DNA from: Chlamydiota bacterium
GTDB lineage: Bacteria > Chlamydiota > Chlamydiia > Chlamydiales > SM23-39
Length of the DNA: 36,166 nucleotides
Assembly: GCA_027366035.1 (NCBI GenBank)
Contig: DAHXLK010000048.1
Span: 1-36,166, forward strand
Direction: 5' to 3'
The notes below the pieces were generated by a model. The model was not told where the DNA came from. It searched no databases and worked only from the letters and a program-made list of their open reading frames with translations. The translations under genes were made by a program, and so were the position numbers. Shown here one piece after another: positions 24,123 through 31,400 of this stretch; the stretch's first letter is position 1, and every line of letters starts with the position of its first letter.

Positions 24123-25147
24123 TGTTTATCGACACCGCCGTCCTCACCTTGACAGCAGGAAAGGGTGGCAACGGGATCGTCGCGTGGAGAAGGGAAAAAT
24201 TTGTCCCGAAAGGGGGCCCGGCCGGAGGTAATGGCAGTGCCGGAGGCTCTATCCTCCTTAAAGCCTCCTCACAACATTACAGCTTGGAACACTATCGCAA
24301 CCTCCGCCACATCAAAGCCCAAAATGGGGGACAAGGTGGCCCCAATAAACGGCAAGGGAAAAAAGGGGAAGATCTCCTCCTCTCCCTTCCCCTTGGAACA
24401 TTGGTCAAAAAGGCTAATACGGATGAAATCCTCTTCGATTTGATAGATGAGACCCAAAAATTTACCATCTGCCGTGGAGGTCGTGGAGGCAAGGGCAATG
24501 CCTTTTTCCGTTCCTCTACTCACCAAGCTCCCCACAAGTGGACCGAAGGGACTGTAGGAGAGAGTAAAGAGGTCATCTTTGAACTGAAACTAATTGCAGA
24601 TATCGGGCTGGTAGGAATGCCTAATGCCGGCAAATCTACCCTTATCTCCAAGCTCACAAGAGCCCCTGTAAAAATTGCCCCCTATCCTTTTACCACCCTC
24701 CGCCCCAACCTTGGAATCATGGGAGAGAATATCCTCATCGCTGACATCCCCGGAATCATCCAAGGGGCCCACAATAACCGTGGTCTCGGCCTTTCTTTTT
24801 TAAAACATGTAGAAAGGACAAGGGCCCTCCTCTTTGTCATCGATATTGCCGGCTCGGAAGGGAGGGACCCGATCGAAGATTTTATCTTACTTCGAAAAGA
24901 GCTTCATGCCTATAGCCTTGAGCTACTACAAAAACCATTTTTTATAGCCCTAAATAAAGCAGACCTCAATGGTGCCCACTTTAATTATCAACGATTTATA
25001 AAAGCTTATCCTTATGATCCCGCCACCCTTTTTTTCCTCTCTGCAGAGACAAAACAAGGGATAGCCCCCCTTGTAAAAGCTATTACCGAGATGGTGCAAG
25101 CAAAAGGACCCACACTCCGCCAATCATCACTAAAGCAGCTCCGATAA
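24122..25147 (+). CDS. obg: Obg-family GTPase (ObgE/CgtA)
   Basis: A ribosome-associated GTPase needed for 50S maturation and linked to stress responses. The N-terminal glycine-rich Obg fold is plain: LTLTAGKGGNGIVAWRREKF, GGPAGGNGSAGGS and GGRGGKGNAFFRSS. The G domain starts at about residue 160: G1 GMPNAGKSTL, G2 PYPFTTLRPNLG, G3 ADIPGIIQGAH, G4 ALNKADL and G5 FLSAETKQG. There is no C-terminal OCT domain; 341 residues is the short form. The last 65 bases overlap, tail to tail, with the EamA gene on the other strand. Confidence 0.97.
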   Translation: MFIDTAVLTLTAGKGGNGIVAWRREKFVPKGGPAGGNGSAGGSILLKASSQHYSLEHYRNLRHIKAQNGGQGGPNKRQGKKGEDLLLSLPLGTLVKKANTDEILFDLIDETQKFTICRGGRGGKGNAFFRSSTHQAPHKWTEGTVGESKEVIFELKLIADIGLVGMPNAGKSTLISKLTRAPVKIAPYPFTTLRPNLGIMGENILIADIPGIIQGAHNNRGLGLSFLKHVERTRALLFVIDIAGSEGRDPIEDFILLRKELHAYSLELLQKPFFIALNKADLNGAHFNYQRFIKAYPYDPATLFFLSAETKQGIAPLVKAITEMVQAKGPTLRQSSLKQLR

Positions 25148-25940
25148 TAGAGCTCATAGCAGGGGTAAACCCTAGGATCCACCAGTCTGCCAAACCGCTA
25201 AATATAAGACTCAAATACATCATCGAGCTTGCCTGAGTTGCGAGCAAATGTTTAAAGCTAAGGGTAAGAAATACCTGGTAAACAATCCCTATCAACCCTG
25301 CAGCGATTGCATAGACCCAAATTTTTACCGAGACTATCGGCTCCCAAAGGGCTATCGAGGGGATAAAAGAAATTGCCGAGCTGATTACAAAATAGTAAAA
25401 GAGGATAGATAAGGAAGACTGCGTTCTAGTCAGCTCTTTTACCCCTACCAAAGCAATAGCCCCTAAAAGTCCTGATGTGAGTCCTATCACACTATACCAA
25501 TCGAGTATCCCTCTTGTAGGTTTTAAGATGATGAGTACCCCGATAAAACCAATAAGGAGGGGAAACATCCGAATGTGGCGAATTTTTTTCTTCATCCAAA
25601 ACCAGAGGACCAAAGGGACAAAGAGGGGGATGGTATTTTGTAATAACACCGCATCGACAAGGCTTAAATGTTGCAAAGCAAAAAAATAACAATACATCGC
25701 ACCTAGCCCCATGATAGCACGGATAAAATTAGCCTTTACCAGGGAGAAAGTAAAGGGGATCTTCTTGAAATACACGATAGGAAATATGATCAAAAGACCT
25801 AAAAAGTTGCGAAAAAAAACGAGAACTTCGCTATGGACCCCTACCGATAACTGTATTAGTGTTGCTACCACCACCATAGTACAAGCAGTGAGGATGCCAA
25901 AAAAAATCCCTAAAGAGGTTTTAATATGTTGTTCCTTCAT
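25083..25940 (-). CDS. EamA-family (DMT superfamily) transporter
   Basis: An inner-membrane permease of the drug/metabolite transporter type, with about ten hydrophobic segments in 285 residues arranged as two five-helix halves. The first half contains FFRNFLGLLIIFPIVYFKK and LQHLSLVDAVLLQNTIPLFV, the second FYYFVISSAISFIPSIALWE and FKHLLATQASSMMYLSLIFS, patterns typical of EamA repeats. The substrate is unknown; chlamydial relatives have been linked to import of host metabolites, which cannot be judged here. Its 3' end overlaps obg. Confidence 0.88.
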   Translation of the reverse strand: MKEQHIKTSLGIFFGILTACTMVVVATLIQLSVGVHSEVLVFFRNFLGLLIIFPIVYFKKIPFTFSLVKANFIRAIMGLGAMYCYFFALQHLSLVDAVLLQNTIPLFVPLVLWFWMKKKIRHIRMFPLLIGFIGVLIILKPTRGILDWYSVIGLTSGLLGAIALVGVKELTRTQSSLSILFYYFVISSAISFIPSIALWEPIVSVKIWVYAIAAGLIGIVYQVFLTLSFKHLLATQASSMMYLSLIFSGLADWWILGFTPAMSSIIGAALVMIGGVWVLLLAPSR

Positions 25941-25984
25941 ATTTTACATCCTGAAAAGAAGGAGGTTTGAAGTCAAGAATTAAA

Positions 25985-26168
25985 GGGACTGTTTCGATCT
26001 TCGCTTTTTTGTTAAAATTTGAGCCTTGCAAAGCCGATTTGATTTTTTTGAAAGTCACATATCCTGCTGAAAGTGACATATCCTGCTAAGGTATAGGCAC
26101 TTTTAAAAAGATCAAATCCGGGAAAGCAAGGGTAAAATTTTAACCAAATGGGAGATCGAAACAGTCCC
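25985..26168. repeat. Palindromic repeat M, copy H, with internal tandem duplication
   Basis: Ends GGGACTGTTTCGATCTTCGC and GAGATCGAAACAGTCCC are intact. The centre holds a near-perfect tandem repeat of 19 bases (GAAAGTCACATATCCTGCT followed by GAAAGTGACATATCCTGCT), making this copy longer than the others. It lies between the start of the EamA gene and the broken transposases. Confidence 0.93.
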
Positions 26169-26170
26169 TG

Positions 26171-26359
26171 GTAGATACTTCGATAAGTGGACTGAGAGTT
26201 AAAGATGAGTTAGAGCAAATAATAGAAGAGAGAGGGATGCCGGAAAGGATTTTGAGTGATAACGGTACAGAATTTACTAGCACAGCAATTTTAAAATGGT
26301 GTCATGAAAAAGTGATACAATGGGATTACATCCAACCTGGAAAACCTTACCACTTGTAA
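26171..26359 (+). pseudogene. IS3-type transposase (integrase core) fragment
   Basis: The open frame reads VDTSISGLRVKDELEQIIEE, then RGMPERILSDNGTEFTSTAI, then LKWCHEKVIQWDYIQPGKP and ends soon after. This matches the part of IS3-family OrfB that carries the second catalytic Asp (SDNGTEF) up to the FIQPGKP motif; the final Glu region is missing. No start is present. It is cut on the left by repeat M copy H and on the right at about 26347 by the next transposase relic. Confidence 0.8.
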
Positions 26360-26969
26360 CTGAGGCAGCCCTGTTCGCAAGCCTAATTGATAGCGGCATA
26401 CCAAGGGATCTGGAAGTGCATGGGGATGATGCCGGCCAGTTCAATGTTTTCGTTCGGTTGCTGTGCCGGATTCTCTCTGATGAAACAACACGTCAAGCAA
26501 TCGAGCAAGTCCGTGGAGAAATATGGGATTTATATAGAGGGCTGCAGGAATACAAGCTCGCCCCCTCCGAAAATCTAAAATCGTTTTTGCAGCAGGGTTT
26601 TGACAATCTGTTCTCAAAGAAGAAAACCACCGGCCCCACTCTGAACAATCAGTTAGCAAAAACTTATGCAAAAAAAGATGTGCTGCTTAGGGTGTCAGAA
26701 AGACCGGAAACACCCCTGCATAATAACGGCACTGAAACCGATGCTCGAGAAACAGTTGTTAAACGTAAAGTCTCCCGAGGAACAAGAAGCGGAGAGAGCC
26801 AGAAATATCGCGGGATACTTTTGTGAGCTTAAAAAAGACCTGTGGAAAACTTGAGATCACCTTTTTTGACTATCTGAAGGACAGGATCAACGGGTTATTT
26901 AAAACCCCCAAGTTGGCAGAAGTAATCTTCAGTCGTTCAGCAAGGCAGCCGGTTCCCAAATGCCCATAA
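26345..26969 (+). pseudogene. IS66-like transposase, 5'-truncated and frameshifted
   Basis: The first frame gives the patterns EVHGDDAGQFNVFVRLLCRI, EQVRGEIWDLYRGLQEYK, RPETPLHNNGTETDARE and KRKVSRGTRSGESQKY. At about 26812 the reading must shift by one base to continue as RDTFVSLKKTCGKLEITFF, DYLKDRINGLFK and the final stop at 26967-26969. The joined sequence follows the C-terminal part of a group of IS66-like transposases (DDAGQFN, LHNNG-E, GTRS..GR..RDTF.SLKKTC). The N-terminal half is missing. An apparent 168-residue ORF starting at 26320 is only the first part and is not an intact gene. Confidence 0.8.
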
Positions 26970-27017
26970 AATGAGGTAAAGAGGCCCCGATTCGGGGATT
27001 TTACCTCAACTTTATGA
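26965..27017. terminator. Strong hairpin at the end of the IS66-like relic
   Basis: CATAAAATGAGGTAAA is complementary, with small mismatches, to TTTACCTCAACTTTATG, and the inner CCCCGATTCGGGG closes the loop. The left arm contains the transposase stop codon. A run of T does not follow, so it may be an IS-end structure or a bidirectional terminator rather than a simple rho-independent terminator. Confidence 0.6.
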
Positions 27018-27187
27018 GCACTTGCCTTAAAAATAAGGTTTTTAAATATAAGATATTAAAAACAAACACATTATGTATATAAAATCTCTATTTATTTTGT
27101 AAAAGGCTTGAATTTAAAGTAGAAATTTGTCAAAAGATAATTATGCAAGTAAGTTTAAACTTTTTTTAACTCTTTTGAGGAATAACT

Positions 27188-27394
27188 ATGAAAAACTTAG
27201 ATTTTTTAGTTACAATGCTCCTGATACTGGGGGGTATTAACTGGGGTTTATGGGGTATATTTGGCTTTAACTTAGTTGATTACGTCTTTGGACGAGTTTG
27301 GATTGACCGAGTCCTCTATTTCTTAATGGGAGTGAGTGGCGTATATGCCGCTTTCTGCTGGAAAAATATGAAAGGTCGCTGGGTCAAGAAATAA
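27188..27394 (+). CDS. DUF378 small membrane protein
   Basis: A 68-residue protein with two membrane segments. The first carries the family mark LLILGGINWGLWGIFGFNLV, the second LYFLMGVSGVYAAFCW after the loop FGRVWIDR. This pattern (GGINWGL..F.FNLV, then L.GL.GLY) is that of DUF378 proteins, whose function is unknown. GAGG lies eight bases before the ATG. A hairpin follows, so it appears to be a single-gene unit between mobile remnants. Confidence 0.9.
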   Translation: MKNLDFLVTMLLILGGINWGLWGIFGFNLVDYVFGRVWIDRVLYFLMGVSGVYAAFCWKNMKGRWVKK

Positions 27395-27409
27395 TTTAAC
27401 TAAAAAGTG

Positions 27410-27465
27410 TTAGCCATTTAAAGATTTACTCTTTTGAGTAAAGTTTTAAATGGCTAATGCTTTTA
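27410..27465 (+). terminator. Hairpin terminator after the DUF378 gene
   Basis: TTAGCCATTTAAAGATTTAC pairs with GTAAAGTTTTAAATGGCTAA around a TCTTTTGA loop (27410-27457), followed by TGCTTTTAT. The stem is long and nearly perfect. It could serve in both directions. Confidence 0.75.
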
Positions 27466-27487
27466 TGATGGACTGTCCAAGTAATAT

Positions 27488-27625
27488 GGGACTATTTCGA
27501 TTTCTGCTTTGCCGTTAAAATTTCCGCCTTGCAAAGCGAGTTTGATTTTTTTGAAAGTCACATATCCCACTAAGGTATAGGCACTTTAAAATCAAGCCCG
27601 AGGGAAATTTTGGTCCAAATGGGGT
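27488..27625. repeat. Palindromic repeat M, copy I (degenerate)
   Basis: The left half is good (GGGACTATTTCGATTTCTGC, GCCTTGCAAAGCGAGTTTGA, CATATCCCACTAAGGTATAGG). The right half is shortened (ACTTTAAAATCAAGCCC, TGGTCCAAATGGGG), and the CGAAACAGTCCC end is missing, replaced by GATGCGAGCGGTCTC. It lies just upstream of the cysH-like gene. Confidence 0.8.
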
Positions 27626-27662
27626 GATGCGAGCGGTCTCAAAACCAACTAAAATAGAATTC

Positions 27663-27690
27663 TTGACAAAAAATTTTCGTTTGAGATATT
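27663..27690 (+). promoter_or_regulatory. Candidate promoter of the cysH-like gene
   Basis: A perfect -35 TTGACA (27663-27668) is followed after 16 bases by GATATT (27685-27690), a 4-of-6 match to TATAAT. Transcription would begin about 5 bases before the ATG at 27702, so the message would be almost leaderless. Confidence 0.3.
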
Positions 27691-27701
27691 CCGGCATATA
27701 T

Positions 27702-28328
27702 ATGAATTACTTGCAAAAAGTCGATGCCGCTCGCCAACTTATTAGTGAATCGATCCGAAAATATCCTAAAATCTGTTTAGGCTCTTCTTTTGGAAAAGAT
27801 TCTATGGTGCTTATGCATCTTGTCCTCTCGGTTTTTCCCGATATTCCTGTTTTTGCCCTTCTATCAGACACGGAATTTCCCGAGACCTACGAATTTATCA
27901 GAACCACAGTCATCGACTATCATTTAAATTATACAGAGTATCTTTACAAGCAAAGACAAGGTGAAAAATGTTGCGGCCCTCCAAAAGTGGAAATGGCTAA
28001 AATCGCTCTTAAAAATTTTGATGCTTGGTTTTCCGGAGTACGAAAGACGGAAGGTATTACCCGTGTAAATTTTCAATATATCGAAAATAAAAATGGATTG
28101 GTGAAAATTAACCCTATCCTTGATTTTACGGAAGTAGATATCTGGAGATATCTAGCTTTGTATCAAATACCTATTAATCCAATGTATAAAAAAGGGTATC
28201 GTAGTTTGAGCTGTTCTCGTTGTTCTTCACCGGAAGTGGATGAGAAGGAAACTGAACGAGAAGGGAGATGGAAAGGGACTCCAGACCATCGAGGAGAATG
28301 TGGTATTCATACCCATCCCCTGAAATAA
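27702..28328 (+). CDS. CysH-like (phospho)adenylyl-sulfate reductase
   Basis: A PP-loop protein of about 208 residues that in the characterised family reduces APS or PAPS to sulfite using thioredoxin. The PP-loop is LGSSFGKDSMVLMHL (residues 26-40). Cys90-Cys91 in EKCCGPPKVE and Cys171/Cys174 in LSCSRCSS form the four-cysteine set that binds a [4Fe-4S] cluster in APS reductases; WFSGVRKTEGITR, NPILDFTEVDIWRYLA and the C-terminal ECGIH with catalytic Cys200 are also present. The frame extends to 27624 inside a repeat, but the ATG at 27702 gives the normal N terminus. No other sulfate-assimilation gene is nearby, and repeats flank it on both sides, which suggests acquisition by transfer. A role in another sulfur-transfer reaction is possible. 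Confidence 0.85.
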   Translation: MNYLQKVDAARQLISESIRKYPKICLGSSFGKDSMVLMHLVLSVFPDIPVFALLSDTEFPETYEFIRTTVIDYHLNYTEYLYKQRQGEKCCGPPKVEMAKIALKNFDAWFSGVRKTEGITRVNFQYIENKNGLVKINPILDFTEVDIWRYLALYQIPINPMYKKGYRSLSCSRCSSPEVDEKETEREGRWKGTPDHRGECGIHTHPLK

Positions 28329-28341
28329 TTATCTATCTTGC

Positions 28342-28446
28342 GGGACTGTTTCGATCTCCCGGTTGGTTAAAATTTTACCCGTTAAAAAAATCAAACCGGC
28401 TTTGCAAGTCTCAAATTTTAACCCAAGAGGGAGACCGCAACAGTCT
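28342..28446. repeat. Palindromic repeat M, copy J (internally deleted)
   Basis: A 105-base copy: GGGACTGTTTCGATCTCCCG, GTTAAAATTTTACCC, then directly AAAAAATCAAACCGGC, CTCAAATTTTAACCC and a worn end CGCAACAGTCT. The usual central part is missing, so the two arms form a shorter hairpin. It fills the gap between the convergent cysH-like and uvrA genes. Confidence 0.88.
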
Positions 28447-28452
28447 TTTAAT

Positions 28453-31400
28453 CTATCGACTCAGGTGCCTATTTAAGTACCTACCTGTAAACGAGTTAGG
28501 TTGTGAGGAAATTTCTTCCGGGGTCCCTGTGGCGATTACTTTCCCCCCTTCTTCTCCGGCCCCGGGTCCTAGGTCGATAATATAGTCGGCATTTGCTAAA
28601 ATATCTAAGTTGTGTTCGATGATGATGAGGGTATTTTTTTGATCGGCTAATTTGTGGAAAATAGGGAGGAGGTGGTCAATATCTACACTATGAAGCCCTA
28701 CACTTGGCTCATCTATAAGATATAAGGTCTTGCCGGTAGATCGCTTCATTAGCTCTTTGCTAAGGCGAAGACGCTGCGCCTCCCCGCCGCTTAAGGTCGT
28801 GATCGTTTGCCCTAATTGTAGATAACTTAATCCTACAGAGATGAGAACTTCTAGTTTTTTATAAATTGTAGGGATTTCTGAGAAGAGATCTTTTGCTTCT
28901 TTTACGGTGAGTTTTAAAACTTCACCTAAGTGTTTATCTTTATAGGTTACCAAAAGACTTATGGGGTTAAGGCGAAATCCTTTACACTCTTCACAGGCCA
29001 CTTCGACTGCCGGCAGAAATTGCAAGTCGATTTTTTTATAGCCAAACCCTTGGCAGGTCTTACACATCCCCCGTTTGTGGTGGTAGCTAAAATGGCGGGG
29101 TTGCAGCCCTTTAGCTTTGGCCAATTTTAAAGAGGCATAAAAATATCTTAAAGGGGTGAGGATGTCAGAATAGCTGCTGACGTCAGATCTGGGGGTAGAG
29201 CCGATAGGGCTTTGATTGACAACGATCAATTTATCAAATTGGGGAGGGAGGTTCTTTTGCATCATCGGCAAAAGGACATAGTGCATCAGACTCGACTTCC
29301 CCGACCCCGACACTCCGCTAAGGCAGGTGATGGCTTCAATTGGGATATCGACGTGGAGATTTTTCAAGTTATGGATGTTTGCATTATGAATGGCAATACC
29401 GGGGATAAAAGGTCTTCTTTTAGAAGGGACGGGGATCTTTTTTTTGTGGCTTAAATAGGCGCCGGTAAGAGAGTTTTCATCTTGTAAGATCTCTTGATAG
29501 CTTCCTTGTGCTAAGACCCTCCCCCCTTCTTTTCCCGCTTTAGGGCCAAAGTCGACGATATGATCTGCGATGGCAATCGTCATCGGGTCATGTTCTACGA
29601 GTAGAAGGGTGTTTCCGAGCTGCTGTAGTTTTTTCAGTGCCTCATTTAAAAGGCGGTTGTTATGAGGGTGGAGGCCGATGGTTGGTTCATCGAGGATGTA
29701 GATGCAAGAGGTAAGTCCTGAGCCTAACTGTTTACTGAGCCTAATCCTTTGAAGCTCTCCACCGCTTAAAGTAGGGGCAGAACGATCCAGTGAAAGGTAG
29801 TGAAGGCCGATATCTAGAAGAAATTGTAGGTGTTGTTGAATCTTTTGCAATATTTCCTGTAAGTAGGGCTTGGCCTCGATAGGTAAAAGAAAGGTGGCGG
29901 CTTCTTTAATGGGTAGACTGCAGAAATGAGGGAGGGTGACTTTATTTAAAGTAACATGCCGGGCAAGGGGGTTCAACCTACTCCCCTGACACGAAGGGCA
30001 AGAGGATTCTTTCATGATGGCAACGAGTAGTGAATTTTTGAACGGGTGTTGTAAACTCTTAGCGGCAGAGGCAAGGGAAGGCTGAAGCCCGCGCCATACA
30101 AATTTTTTATATCTTTTTCCTCCTTGCAAAAAGTAGTGCAAAGTTTTTTTCGAAACTTTTTGTAAAGGGAGGGCGATCTCATTCCCCAGGCAACGGTAAA
30201 GAAGGTCGACCGTTTCTTTGCCCATCTTTTCCTTGAAGAGCTCTGTCGCTATATCTAGGAGGGACTTTTCCATTAAAGGGGAGTCCTCTGAGATAGGGAG
30301 ATCATAAGTCACCCCCAACCCTAAACAGTCAGGACACATCCCCCTTTCATCATTGAAAGAAAAAGTTTGTGGCAAGATGGGGGGATATGATTTTCCTGTT
30401 TTTTCTACGGCAAAAGAGAGGTTATAGAAAAGATCTTCTTTTTCTCTTGCGATAACGAGCATCCCTTTACCGATTTCGACGGCTTTTCCGATTGCTTCTA
30501 AGAGCCGTTTTTCTAAGTTTTTTTGAATGACCAAACGGTCAATAACTAAAAACAGTTCATTTTTTCTTCCCGCCTGTAAAGGGATTTCTTGGTCGAGTTC
30601 ATAGTAGGTGGAGTTGAGACGGATACGTAAAAAGCCCTCTTTTCGAAGGGTATCCAAAATTTCTACTTGATGGGAGGGGATAGGGGCTAAAATATGGATT
30701 TTTTCTCCCAAAGAAAGGTCCATGACTTTATTCAAAACAAATTCTTTACTAATTGTCTTTATCTCCTCCCCGGTTTCGGGACAGTGTGCGATACCTGCAT
30801 GGGCATAAAGGAGGCGTAATAGATCGTAAATCTCGGTAATCGTTCCGATGGTACTTCTAGGGTTGACAGCCCCTTTATGTTGTTCGATGGCAATCGTTGG
30901 TGCTAGGCCGAAGATATTTTCTACGTCAGGTTTTGCCGATTGTTTTACAAAGCTTTTTGCATAGCTACTCAACGATTCCAAATACCTCCTTTGCCCTTCG
31001 ACATAGATCGTATCGAAGGCAAGGGAGGTTTTGCCCGAGCCGGAAGGTCCGGTAAAGACGGTGATTTGATTATGGGGAATCGTAAGGTGGATATTTTTTA
31101 GATTGTGCTGCTTTGCTCCCACAATCGTAATAGGTTGTAGCGGAGTTTCTTTTAATATGGATGGCGAAAAGGGAGGAGTTTTTTTTTGTAAAGTCTGCAA
31201 AAGAGCTCTACCGGTAGGGGTATCTAGTTTACAGAGGGTTTCCGGGGTTCCCATCCCATGAATTTTCCCCCCTTCTATCCCCGCCCCCGGGCCAAGGTCG
31301 ATGATCCAATCAGCCGTTTTGATAACCTCCATGTTATGTTCAATGACAATAGCTGTGTTTCCTAAATCGATGAGATCGGCTAACGCCTCGAGGAGTTTTT

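Noticed and set aside
26320..26826. An intact 168-residue gene
   Set aside because: Its start is in an unrelated IS3-type fragment and its end is caused by a frameshift; homology continues in another frame to 26969. It is part of a broken transposase.
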